DNA from: Bacteroidales bacterium
GTDB taxonomy: Bacteria; Bacteroidota; Bacteroidia; Bacteroidales; UBA932
Assembly: GCA_017618115.1 (NCBI GenBank)
Contig: JAFZUX010000016.1
Span: forward strand, 1 to 42,756
Direction: 5' to 3'
DNA length: 42,756 nt
How positions within the stretch are numbered: the first letter of the stretch is position 1; each line of letters begins with the position of its first letter. The notes below the pieces were generated by a model. It had not been told where the DNA came from, made no database searches, and saw nothing but the letters and a program-made list of their open reading frames with translations. The position numbers were made by a program, and so were the translations under genes. Positions 23,989-31,871 of the stretch are shown piece by piece.

Positions 23989-25395
23989 ATGATTATAAAT
24001 GATTTTAAGAATAGAATTTTTGGGATAAAGAGCGTGGAGGAATTCAACGCCCTTGCTCTGCAAGCCTTTGAATACCAGCGTGAAAACTGTGCCGTCTATA
24101 GGCAGTACTTGGAGCTCACAGGCCGCCTTAACCTCACACCAAAGAGCCCGTTTGAGATTCCCTTCCTCCCCATCCGCCTCTTCAAAACCCAGGACATTGT
24201 AACCCCCCTCTCCACCTCAAGCCAGAAGATTCAGTCTACGTGCTCTTCATGCACAACAACAGCTCCAAGTGCTGAAGGTGTCCCTGTTTTACGGACACCT
24301 CAAGCAAAAAAGGCTCAAAACGCTCAAGGTGTCCCTGTTTTCCGGACACCTCAAGCACCCAACACCTCATCAAGTGTTCCCGGTGTCCCTGATTTCCGGA
24401 CACTAGGCACAAAAAAGGCCCAAAACGTTCCCGGTGTCCCTATTTTCCGGACACCTGGCACACCCATAACTTTCACCTCCTCCGCTACAACGGGAATGGT
24501 GCCCTCCCACCACATAGTTCAGGACATCAGCATCTATGAGCAAAGTTTCCGCAGTGCCTTCCATCACTTCTACGGAGAAGACTTCAACCTCTTGGCACTG
24601 CTCCCATCCTATCTGGAGAGAGAAGGCTCCTCCCTGGTCTATATGGCAGACTCCCTCATCAAAGAGGCCCAACAAAAAGGCAACACCGGAGGCTTCTTCC
24701 TCTACAACCACAGTGAACTCCTTAATACCCTCCAAGCGTTATCCTCTGGGATCCAGGAAAATAACAGCGAGGGCAGAAAGACTATTCTCTTAGGAGTCAG
24801 CTTTGCTCTTCTGGATTTTGCAGCGTTCATCAAAGAACAAATACCAAACAAAGATGAACGTAGAGCAATCTTCAAAGATGTCATCATAATGGAAACAGGT
24901 GGAATGAAAGGCCGCGGCAAAGAGCTATCCCGCAGCGAGTTACACAGCACACTTTCAGAGGCCTTTGCAACCTCCGCCATCCACTCCGAATACGGAATGT
25001 GCGAACTCCTCTCTCAGGCCTACTCCTTTCCTATCAATAACGGAAACACAAAAGTAGCAGCCACAGACAACAAAGCCCACATCCAACAAAACGATATTTC
25101 CGTCACAGGAATCTTTTTCACGCCTCCATGGATGCAGGTTTTACTCAGAGACTTACAAGACCCCTTCAAGATTCTGAGTGCCGCTCCAAACAAAGTGTCT
25201 GCAAAAACTCTTTCTGGAGGCATCAACATCATAGATCTTGCAAACATCGGTTCCTGCTGCTTCATTGAAACAGAAGACCGCGGAACACTCTATCCATCAG
25301 CTATTACCGCAGCCTACAGCATCCACCCTCCATTCACCGTAGACAGCCGCATCAAGAACTCCGAACTCCGCGGCTGCAACATGCTAATTGAGTAA
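23989..25395 (+). CDS. LuxE-type acyl-protein synthetase with palindrome-encoded insertion
   Basis: A 468-residue protein of the LuxE/acyl-protein synthetase family (ANL-like), which activates an acyl group as an adenylate. N-terminal FEIPFLPIRLFKTQDIV (about 55-71) and ITFTSSATTGMVPSHHIV (ATP loop, about 161-178) are normally almost adjacent; here about 90 residues separate them, including four GVPxFRTP units encoded by palindromic DNA. The ATP loop reads SATTG where SGTTG is usual. Downstream motifs (FHHFYGEDFNLLALLPSYLER, GGMKGRGKELSR, HSEYGMCELLSQAY) are intact. It lies 148 bases after the GH3 gene, another adenylating enzyme, so a shared pathway is plausible but unproven. No frameshift is seen. 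Confidence 0.78.
   Translation: MIINDFKNRIFGIKSVEEFNALALQAFEYQRENCAVYRQYLELTGRLNLTPKSPFEIPFLPIRLFKTQDIVTPLSTSSQKIQSTCSSCTTTAPSAEGVPVLRTPQAKKAQNAQGVPVFRTPQAPNTSSSVPGVPDFRTLGTKKAQNVPGVPIFRTPGTPITFTSSATTGMVPSHHIVQDISIYEQSFRSAFHHFYGEDFNLLALLPSYLEREGSSLVYMADSLIKEAQQKGNTGGFFLYNHSELLNTLQALSSGIQENNSEGRKTILLGVSFALLDFAAFIKEQIPNKDERRAIFKDVIIMETGGMKGRGKELSRSELHSTLSEAFATSAIHSEYGMCELLSQAYSFPINNGNTKVAATDNKAHIQQNDISVTGIFFTPPWMQVLLRDLQDPFKILSAAPNKVSAKTLSGGINIIDLANIGSCCFIETEDRGTLYPSAITAAYSIHPPFTVDSRIKNSELRGCNMLIE
24277..24455 (+). repeat. four in-frame 23-bp palindromes within the LuxE-like gene
   Basis: Units at 24277-24299, 24328-24350, 24382-24404 and 24433-24455 each read GGTGTCC, a 9-base centre (CTGTTTTAC, CTGTTTTCC, CTGATTTCC, CTATTTTCC) and GGACAC[C/T]. 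Arms are 7-8 bp inverted repeats. Starts are 51, 54 and 51 bases apart, all multiples of three. Units 1 and 3 share their spacer (AAAAAAGGC[T/C]CAAAACG), and 2 and 4 share theirs (CACCCA), so the array looks like a duplicated 105-bp pair. Each unit encodes GVPxxRT. Confidence 0.92.
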
Positions 25396-25463
25396 AAAAA
25401 CAGGATAGTCATTTTATAAATACTCCTGCATTTTTTGCATTTGAGTCAAATTTACCCAATTGC

Positions 25464-25494
25464 TTGGAGGTCAGGTATTTCCAAATTATATTTG
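25464..25494 (+). promoter_or_regulatory. promoter of the orphan gene at 25520
   Basis: TTG (25464-25466), a 20-base spacer and TATATTTG (25487-25494). The predicted start near 25500 rules out the longer frame from 25460 and supports the ATG at 25520. Confidence 0.6.
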
Positions 25495-25519
25495 CCGCAA
25501 AACTAAAAAGATTTTGCAT

Positions 25520-26005
25520 ATGGCAATCAAGAGTAAGAGGTGCGTAGGGAGTGAAAAAGAAAAGGACTCAACGCAGTATTATTATGAGATGGCAAGGAAG
25601 GCAAGAGCTGAGGCCTTAGAATTGGCGAATAAGTATAAGTTATCGCCTTTGACATTTGAGATTACTAATGTCATAAAGATGAAGATACAGGTTACAAAAA
25701 CAGACATTAGAACAATTGTTGGAAAGAATACTTCTGACGATCGCTTTAATTGGGCAAAAAATGAGACAGCTAAAGATATTAAGGCTTTTCTGGAGAATGC
25801 AAAATATGAAGGATGGGCAGATGTTCTGCCCGGAAAACATCCTGAGAGTGTATACTTTGTCTACTATAGCAAGAGAAAGAGAAGGAAATTGGTGCTGTGT
25901 GTAAGAAAAGTTAAAGATTTAGATGTTTATAAACCCTACGCTATAATATCTCACGCTGATTTCAAGAGTGGGAAAGCTAAAATAAAAAAAGGGACTCCGC
26001 TTTAA
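25520..26005 (+). CDS. orphan protein of unknown function, AT-rich
   Basis: A 161-residue basic, soluble protein with no signal peptide or membrane segment. The first half is helical (EMARKARAEALELANKY), then FNWAKNETAKDIKAFLENAKYEGWA, then alternating strands (ESVYFVYYSK, RKLVLCVRKV, YKPYAIISH). This helix-then-sheet order is seen in small RelE/barnase-like nucleases, including phage-associated ones, but no catalytic set can be assigned, so this is only a hint. The gene is AT-rich with many AAG/AAA and GAT codons, unlike the neighbouring genes, and has its own promoter, suggesting acquisition. Confidence 0.55.
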   Translation: MAIKSKRCVGSEKEKDSTQYYYEMARKARAEALELANKYKLSPLTFEITNVIKMKIQVTKTDIRTIVGKNTSDDRFNWAKNETAKDIKAFLENAKYEGWADVLPGKHPESVYFVYYSKRKRRKLVLCVRKVKDLDVYKPYAIISHADFKSGKAKIKKGTPL

Positions 26006-26063
26006 TGGGTAGCTTGCCGCTAACAATCGGGGCCCCCATCTTAAGTCGAATCCCTTCTGAGTG

Positions 26064-26093
26064 CAAAGGTAATGAAACTATCGTTACTTGCAA
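26064..26093 (-). promoter_or_regulatory. possible antisense promoter over a 12-bp palindrome
   Basis: On the minus strand TTG (26093-26091), 19 bases and TACCTTTG (26071-26064) read toward the 3' end of the orphan gene. The -33 lies within the perfect palindrome TACTTGCAAGTA (26085-26096). No convincing gene follows; only a 20-codon frame is seen. Confidence 0.3.
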
Positions 26094-26101
26094 GTATTTG
26101 A

Positions 26102-26135
26102 GTAAAAACTTTGAAGCGATGTTCAAAGTTTTTAC
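26102..26135. terminator. bidirectional-looking terminator hairpin
   Basis: A perfect 14-bp stem, GTAAAAACTTTGAA (26102-26115) and TTCAAAGTTTTTAC (26122-26135), with loop GCGATG. It overlaps the stop codon of the minus-strand DUF2723 gene and is also downstream of the plus-strand orphan gene, with A/T runs inside the stem on both strands. Confidence 0.65.
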
Positions 26136-29100
26136 CCGTTTGCTTCCTCTTTACTTTCTTCCGGTTCCTCCAGGGTTTCACCGGTGAAGGCCTTAACGTA
26201 GGTGTTGGCCAGAGTGCGGAGTGCTTTGCCCTCTTCCGTTGCACCGGCAGCTTTGTAAGTATCTGACAGCCAGATGAGATAGTAGAGGTTCTTTTGAACA
26301 CCCTCCCAGGATGGATACTCGCCGCGGTATGGTTTTGAGTAGAGCTTAATGTGGTTGAGTGTCTCCTCTGTAAAGCGTTTGCCTAAATCAAGTGCCTTAT
26401 CGTTTGCTCCGCAGGCAAAGTAAACTCCAACCGCATCAAGAACCGCCATATCATTAACGGATGAAATCAACGAGCAGTTGAGCGGGAAGTTCTTATCCGG
26501 CATAACCTTCTCCATTCTCTCCAAAACCTCCAGCGCCTTGGTTGGCTCGTTGTTGAATACGAGCAGTTTAGCGGTGGTGGTCATAAGGTCTCTGATAGAG
26601 ATCAATGAGCTGAATGTGAGCAGGTTCTGGTAATCAATATTAACCGGAGCGGCCAAAGATTCAAACCTGTAAACGTTCATCACTCTGTTGTAAAGAGTAT
26701 CAACATCTGTGTACTGATCTACGTTATCCTGCTTAAGTCCGGTAGCGGATTTTATAGGAACAAATTTGTGACCGAAGCCGTCATACTGCAGGTAAGATTT
26801 CTCACCTATGTCAATATCTCCGCCTCTTTGCAGGAAGTAGAGTGGACGGTCCCAGTTGTAGTTTGCCAAAAGATCCAGAGTCATGAGAGATGTTTTATCC
26901 AGTGATGTAACTCCCTCTGGGATATCAAGTTGCAGGGTGTCCAAAATCTTGTCGTAATCTTTTGGAGAGACAATGCCGTACTTGATAACGTTCTCTTTGT
27001 TCACAGGAATAAGAAGATGACGGCCGGCAATAACGTTGTGGTTCTTGCTGTCTCCCATCCTCAGAGTAACCTTTGGATCTTTGAAAATCTTCATTATCTC
27101 CGATGCCAAAACAGGACTCTTCACATAGTCAATCACCGGAACAAAATCGTTCTTTCCGTAGTAGTAATCCTCTCTTGTGAGAGTGAACGGAACCGGCTCG
27201 GAATCGTACTGCTTACACTTCATTTGGTCTATGTACCAGTCAGTTCCGAGCAAGGATGTGTTCATAATCCTGACATCCGTTCTCACTCCTTCTACCTCCT
27301 GAGCATACCAAAGCGGGAAGGTATCGTTGTCACCGTGAGTAACCAATATGGCATTTTTATCCAGACCAATAAGGTAGTTATATGCCATATCCCGACAGGT
27401 ATATCTTCCGCTTCTGTCATGGTCATCCCACGTCTGTGACACCATCTGAACCGGCACTGCAAGACAGAGGGCGGAAGCAACAACGGCCCCTGCAACCTCT
27501 TGTTTCTTAAAGAGTTTATTGAGCAGGTCCGCAAACCACATAACTGCAAATCCAATCCAGATTGTAAAGACATAGAATGAACCTGCGTATGCATAATCTC
27601 TCTCTCTTGGCTGATAAGGCGGCTGGTTAAGGTAAATCACAACCGCAATACCTGTAAGGAAGAAGAGAAGGAAGGTAACCAGGAAGTTGCGCTTGTCTCT
27701 CTTAAGCTGATAGATAAGTCCTATGATACCGAGTATCAGAGGCAAGAAATAGAAGTGGTTCTTGGCTCTGCTATTTACAATATAATCAGGACCTTCTGAC
27801 TGGTCTCCCAGATGCATCTCATCTATGAAACCAATACCGCTCTCCCAGTTTCCGCGGTGCATATCTCCCGGAATGGAAGCATGTAAATCGTTCTGACGTC
27901 CAACAAAGTTCCAGAGGAAATATCTCCAGTACATAAAGTTCATCTGGTAGCCAATAAAGTATTTCATATTGGCGCCGAATGTCGGAATGTTGTCCGGACC
28001 AATTCCCTTACCCTCTGTATACAACTGATAGAAAGCCTCGTATGAACTTGAAGCATTGGAGTACATTCTTGGGAAGAACATCTTCTCTCCATAAACAGGC
28101 TGTGCCGGTCCTTCAAGTTTGCGGTAACGTCCGTCTACATAGTTGTAGTAAGTTGGACACTTTACATCTATCATCTTGGATTTGTAGGTCTGTCCGTATA
28201 TCAACGGAGCGGAACCGTACTGCTCTCTGCCCAAGTATCTTACAAGGGTGTAAGGGTTATCAGGCTGGTACTCGTTGGTAGGAGTGTTTACAGATGAACG
28301 TATGATTACAACTGCAAAGAGCGAGTAACCTACAACGAACGCTGCAGCACACAAAAAGATGTTGTTCCAAACTGCGCGGTTTTTCTTGTAAGATCTGTAA
28401 GCTCCAAAGAAACAGCCTGCTATAATGGCCAACACCCAGAATATTGCTCCGCTGTTCTTTGGCAGATGGAATCCGTTTACAAACAATCTGTCAAACAGAG
28501 CGGAAGTAGATGGCAGATAATGGATTGCTACCAAGAGGATTGCCACAAGAATAGCACAGGATACGATAAACGCTTTCCAGCCTCCCCAGGTTGTAACCTT
28601 GCCCTTCTTAAAGTAATAGAGAAGACCCATTGCCGGAATGGTAAGCAGGTTAAGCAGATGGACTCCAATGGAGATACCCATTGCAAAGGCTATCAGAACC
28701 AGCCAACGGTTGGCGTAAGGCTCGTCCGCAACATCCTCCCACTTGAGCATTGCCCAGAATACCAGTGCGGTAGCCAGGGAACTCATTGCATAAACCTCAC
28801 CCTCAACGGCAGAGAACCAGAAGGTGTCAGACCAGCAGTAAGCCAGTGCTCCCACCACCCCGCTCGCGATAAGTTTCACCGCATCTGCGGTTGTAACCGC
28901 CCCATCCTTCAGAAAACCACCCGTGCGTTTTTCAAAGATTCGGCGAGACAGGTGCACTATCGTGAGATAGAGAAGCATTATGGTAAGGGCGGAGCAGAGC
29001 GCACTCATTGCGTTTACAAGCATTGCGGCGTGCTCCTTGTCTCCAAAGAGGGTAAAAAATCTGGCTATAACCTGGAAGGTTGGGTTTCCAGGAGGGTGTC

Positions 29101-29254
29101 CCACCTCAAGTTTGTATGAAGATGCTATAAACTCTCCGCAGTCCCAAAAACTGGCTGTAGGCTCTATTGTGGAGAGGTAGGTGAAAGACGCCACCGCCAA
29201 TACGGCCACCGCCACAATGTTATTAAGCCTTTTGAATCTCTTTATTTCCATCAA
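26132..29254 (-). CDS. DUF2723 membrane glycosyltransferase-like protein (TMEM260 family)
   Basis: A 1040-residue multi-pass membrane protein. The N-terminal DUF2723 region (about 1-250) has ASFTYLSTIEPTASFWDCGEFI and KLEVGHPPGNPTF, with the acidic residue in the first luminal loop typical of C-type protein O-mannosyltransferases; human TMEM260 belongs to this group. About ten to twelve helices are visible before residue 620, followed by a soluble domain with a THGDNDTFPLWYAQEVEGVRTD segment and TPR-like helices at the end. It probably transfers a lipid-linked sugar to exported proteins. A TATCTTTG box at 29283-29276 lies upstream; Met2 (29251) is an alternative start. Confidence 0.85.
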   Translation of the reverse strand: MMEIKRFKRLNNIVAVAVLAVASFTYLSTIEPTASFWDCGEFIASSYKLEVGHPPGNPTFQVIARFFTLFGDKEHAAMLVNAMSALCSALTIMLLYLTIVHLSRRIFEKRTGGFLKDGAVTTADAVKLIASGVVGALAYCWSDTFWFSAVEGEVYAMSSLATALVFWAMLKWEDVADEPYANRWLVLIAFAMGISIGVHLLNLLTIPAMGLLYYFKKGKVTTWGGWKAFIVSCAILVAILLVAIHYLPSTSALFDRLFVNGFHLPKNSGAIFWVLAIIAGCFFGAYRSYKKNRAVWNNIFLCAAAFVVGYSLFAVVIIRSSVNTPTNEYQPDNPYTLVRYLGREQYGSAPLIYGQTYKSKMIDVKCPTYYNYVDGRYRKLEGPAQPVYGEKMFFPRMYSNASSSYEAFYQLYTEGKGIGPDNIPTFGANMKYFIGYQMNFMYWRYFLWNFVGRQNDLHASIPGDMHRGNWESGIGFIDEMHLGDQSEGPDYIVNSRAKNHFYFLPLILGIIGLIYQLKRDKRNFLVTFLLFFLTGIAVVIYLNQPPYQPRERDYAYAGSFYVFTIWIGFAVMWFADLLNKLFKKQEVAGAVVASALCLAVPVQMVSQTWDDHDRSGRYTCRDMAYNYLIGLDKNAILVTHGDNDTFPLWYAQEVEGVRTDVRIMNTSLLGTDWYIDQMKCKQYDSEPVPFTLTREDYYYGKNDFVPVIDYVKSPVLASEIMKIFKDPKVTLRMGDSKNHNVIAGRHLLIPVNKENVIKYGIVSPKDYDKILDTLQLDIPEGVTSLDKTSLMTLDLLANYNWDRPLYFLQRGGDIDIGEKSYLQYDGFGHKFVPIKSATGLKQDNVDQYTDVDTLYNRVMNVYRFESLAAPVNIDYQNLLTFSSLISIRDLMTTTAKLLVFNNEPTKALEVLERMEKVMPDKNFPLNCSLISSVNDMAVLDAVGVYFACGANDKALDLGKRFTEETLNHIKLYSKPYRGEYPSWEGVQKNLYYLIWLSDTYKAAGATEEGKALRTLANTYVKAFTGETLEEPEESKEEANG

Positions 29255-29275
29255 ATCAAAATTTGTCTATTCGGC

Positions 29276-29283
29276 AAAGATAA
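29276..29283 (-). promoter_or_regulatory. -7 element of the DUF2723 gene
   Basis: TATCTTTG on the minus strand, 21 bases before the ATG at 29254, divergent from the SUI1 promoter. Confidence 0.5.
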
Positions 29284-29304
29284 CCTTTTAACCTATTTAA
29301 ATGC

Positions 29305-29312
29305 TACCTTTG
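29305..29312 (+). promoter_or_regulatory. -7 element of the SUI1-DUF4271-hemD-rnpA unit
   Basis: TACCTTTG, 18 bases before the ATG at 29331. It lies downstream of the ATG at 29301, which therefore cannot be the start. The four genes that follow are packed with gaps or overlaps of a few bases and probably share this promoter. Confidence 0.5.
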
Positions 29313-29330
29313 CGGCAGAAAAACGGAATT

Positions 29331-29678
29331 ATGGGTAAAAACGATTGGAAGAAGAGAGAGGGAGTAGTCTTCTCCACAAATCCAAACTTCAACTACAAAA
29401 ATGATGCTCAGGAGGAGGAACAACAGACTCTGCCCCCTCAGCAGCAGAAGTTAATTGTTGCAATAGACCGCAGCGGCAGGGCGGGTAAACAGGTAACTCT
29501 GGTCAAAGGCTTTGTTGGCTCGGACGATGATCTGCAGGCTCTGGGCAAGATGCTCAAGACCAAGTGCGGCGTTGGCGGAAGCGTTAAGGAGGGGGAGATT
29601 CTCATTCAGGGAGACTTTAGAGATAAACTCGTACAACTCTTAACAGCAGCCGGTTACAAGGCCAAAAGAGGTAACTGA
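29331..29678 (+). CDS. translation initiation factor SUI1-like (YciH/eIF1)
   Basis: A 115-residue protein whose last 70 residues form the SUI1 fold: [48 protein letters not shown] and a GYKAKRG end. Bacterial SUI1 proteins can influence start-codon selection on the 30S subunit. The first 40 residues are polar and unstructured. The ATG at 29331 is used because the promoter lies after the earlier ATG. It starts a tight run into DUF4271, hemD and the rnpA-yidD fusion. Confidence 0.85.
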   Translation: MGKNDWKKREGVVFSTNPNFNYKNDAQEEEQQTLPPQQQKLIVAIDRSGRAGKQVTLVKGFVGSDDDLQALGKMLKTKCGVGGSVKEGEILIQGDFRDKLVQLLTAAGYKAKRGN

Positions 29679-29679
29679 T

Positions 29680-30366
29680 ATGTTGCAGGACACCCTCCTT
29701 ATATCTGAAGATTCCATGCTTGTGGCGCAAGATAGCGTTGCCTTTGGCGGTTTGGGCGGGAGCAAGACCCTCTTCACCTCTGCAGAGGTAACTCCGTTTT
29801 GCGCCAAGTCCAAGGAGGTGGAGATTTTCAACCTTGTGGTGGTGGCGCTGCTTATCATCTGTTTCCTCGTTGCCACCCTCAGAATAGTTGGCGGAGTCCT
29901 TCACGCATGGAGTTCGCTCTTCTCTTCCAGGAAACAGCAGGAAATTGATTACGAACTGACCCTCAGGGGCTTAAGGCGAGAGGCAGCACTCTTTTGCACC
30001 ACCGTTGCACTCTTTGCCATCACCCCCTCACCGGTATCTTTTATCATCTCGATGGTTTGCTTCGTTCTCTTTTTTCTTCTTCGCGACGGTCTCTTCTCCC
30101 TTTTGGACTATGTTAACAACACCACCTGTTTCCGTTACATTGGAAGAAACAGCGCAAACTACCTCACGGTAGCCTCTTCCACAGCTATTATACTCCTGAT
30201 TTACAAGCCGTTACTTATTATGCTAGTAGTGGTATCCGTGCTCTTCTTCATAATGGAGGCCAGGGTGATTTTCAAAAACAAGTTTTCTCTTTTTTTCTAC
30301 ATTTTATATCTTTGCACCCTTGAAATTTTACCGGTGGCACTGATTGTAAAATTATTATTGAGATGA
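29680..30366 (+). CDS. DUF4271 membrane protein
   Basis: A 228-residue membrane protein with about six hydrophobic segments after a polar N-terminus (about 1-45). It resembles DUF4271 proteins, which in Bacteroidota usually precede hemD. The function is unknown. It starts one base after the SUI1 gene stop and overlaps the hemD ATG by four bases. The conserved pairing suggests a link with the haem pathway or the membrane, but that is inference. Confidence 0.75.
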   Translation: MLQDTLLISEDSMLVAQDSVAFGGLGGSKTLFTSAEVTPFCAKSKEVEIFNLVVVALLIICFLVATLRIVGGVLHAWSSLFSSRKQQEIDYELTLRGLRREAALFCTTVALFAITPSPVSFIISMVCFVLFFLLRDGLFSLLDYVNNTTCFRYIGRNSANYLTVASSTAIILLIYKPLLIMLVVVSVLFFIMEARVIFKNKFSLFFYILYLCTLEILPVALIVKLLLR

Positions 30367-31868
30367 AGATAGATAGAATTCTTATAGCTCAGCCGGGCGT
30401 TGCAAGTGCAAATCCTCACTATGCAAACCTCATCCACAAATACAACGTTAAGATAGACTTTAAGCCTTTCTTCAGCATGGTTCCTCTGAGTGTCAGAGAG
30501 TTCCGCGCACAGAAGGTTAACATCCCGGACTATACCGCAATAGTATTTACATCCAAGGGAACAATAGACGCCTTCTTTAAACTTTGTTTGGAGCAGAGAA
30601 TAAAGATTCCGGATTCTCAGAAGTATTTCTGCACATCCGAGAACATTTCATACTATCTGCAGAAGCACATCATCTACCGCAAGAGAAAGATTTTCTACGG
30701 AGACGGTACATTTGCTTCGGTAGTAAGACTTGCAAAGGCAGACAAGCATAAGGATGACAAGTTCCTGCTTGCTTCACCGGATCACATCTATCCGGAGTGG
30801 ATATCTATGTTCCAGGAGACCAAACTCAAGTTTGCCTCCGCAGTGGTTGCAAAGTTTGTAGATAATGACCTTAAGGATCTCAACCTTAATGACTATCAAA
30901 TCATTGCCTTCTACAACGCACTGGATATCACCTCTCTCAAGAATAACTTCCCTAACTACAAACCGGGAGAGACCAAGTTTGTGGCATTCGGTTCCGGTAT
31001 CCGCAAGGCTATGACAGAGGCCGGTTTGAACTATGCAATCGGAGGTCCAACCGCAGAGTTCCCGTCTCTGGCAAACGCCCTTGAGAAACTTATTGTTGAG
31101 CCGGACTTCAAACAGACCATAATGCCTGTAGAGAAGAAACCGGTTGCAGCACCAAAGGCTGCAGAAAAGCCGGCGCCTGCAAAACCAGCCGCTCCAAAAC
31201 CTGCTGAAAAGAAGCCGGTTGCAAAGCCTGAGGTTAAGAAAGCAGAGCCTGAAGTAAAGAAGGCGGAGCCAAAACCTGTTGTTAAAAAGGAAGTTGCAAA
31301 ACCTGCTACTAAGAAGCAAGTTACAAAGCCTGCTGTTAAAAAAGTTGTTGCTAAACCTGTGGCAAAGAAGGCGGTTCCTGCAAAGAAAAACGCACCAAAG
31401 CCTGTTGCAAAACCGGTAGTTAAGAAGGTTGCTCCAAAACCAACAGCTAAGAAGGCTGCAGTGAAACCTGCTGCTAAGAAGCAAGTTACAAAGCCTGCTG
31501 CTAAAAAAGTTGTTGCTAAACCTGCAGCAAAGAAAAGCACGCCTGTAAAGAAAAATGCTCCAAAGCCTGCAGCAAAAAAGAGCGTACCTGTAAAGAAAAA
31601 TGCGCCAAAGTCTGCTGCAAAAAAGAGCGTACCTGCAAAGAAGAACGCAGCAAAGCCTGCTGCAAAAAAGAGCGTTCCTGCAAAGAAAAATGCGCCAAAG
31701 TCTGCTGCAAAAAAGAGCGTACCTGTAAAGAAAAACGCTCCAAAGCAAGCGGCTAAAAAAGTTGCGGCTAAGAAAGCTATCGTGAAAAAGGCTGTCAAGA
31801 AGCAAGTTGCAAAGAAGGCCACTCCAAAGACAAAGAAACCCGTAGCAAAAAAGGCGGGTAAGAGATAA
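30363..31868 (+). CDS. hemD: uroporphyrinogen-III synthase with histone-H1-like tail
   Basis: A 501-residue protein. Residues 1-255 form a two-lobed HemD domain that cyclises hydroxymethylbilane to uroporphyrinogen III: LIAQPGVASANPHYA, the TSKGTIDAFF loop, FYNALDITSL and IGGPTAEFPSLANAL. Residues from about 258 to 501 are almost entirely Lys, Ala, Pro and Val, with KKxVAKP and KKSVPxKKNAPKxAA repeats, like eukaryotic histone H1 or Hc1-type proteins. HemD alone is near 250 residues, so the tail doubles it. It probably binds nucleic acid or acidic surfaces; this is inference. The ATG overlaps DUF4271. Confidence 0.88.
   Translation: MKIDRILIAQPGVASANPHYANLIHKYNVKIDFKPFFSMVPLSVREFRAQKVNIPDYTAIVFTSKGTIDAFFKLCLEQRIKIPDSQKYFCTSENISYYLQKHIIYRKRKIFYGDGTFASVVRLAKADKHKDDKFLLASPDHIYPEWISMFQETKLKFASAVVAKFVDNDLKDLNLNDYQIIAFYNALDITSLKNNFPNYKPGETKFVAFGSGIRKAMTEAGLNYAIGGPTAEFPSLANALEKLIVEPDFKQTIMPVEKKPVAAPKAAEKPAPAKPAAPKPAEKKPVAKPEVKKAEPEVKKAEPKPVVKKEVAKPATKKQVTKPAVKKVVAKPVAKKAVPAKKNAPKPVAKPVVKKVAPKPTAKKAAVKPAAKKQVTKPAAKKVVAKPAAKKSTPVKKNAPKPAAKKSVPVKKNAPKSAAKKSVPAKKNAAKPAAKKSVPAKKNAPKSAAKKSVPVKKNAPKQAAKKVAAKKAIVKKAVKKQVAKKATPKTKKPVAKKAGKR
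31530..31754 (+). repeat. 45-bp in-frame tandem repeat in the hemD tail (5 units)
   Basis: Five 45-bp units (starts 31530, 31575, 31620, 31665, 31710) encode KKS[T/V]P[V/A]KKNA[P/A]K[P/S/Q]AA. They differ by a few bases each, so copy number may change by slippage. Less regular KKxxxKPxx units precede them from about 31200. Confidence 0.88.
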
Positions 31869-31871
31869 TCA

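Noticed and set aside
23277-24455. Pseudogenisation of GH3 or LuxE-like genes
   Set aside because: Both frames are open throughout and the insertions are multiples of three; downstream motifs are intact.
25401-25446. Terminator after the LuxE-like gene (CAGGA...TCCTG then T-run)
   Set aside because: The stem is only five base pairs with a loop of nearly 30 bases, too weak to call.
26030-26070. tRNA-like fragment (TCGAATCCC near GGGGCCCCC) that could mark an att site
   Set aside because: The T-loop-like bases have no matching stems and no acceptor or anticodon arm can be built.
26005-26187. 60-codon frame after the orphan gene
   Set aside because: It runs through the terminator hairpin and into the antisense of the DUF2723 gene; no promoter or family resemblance.
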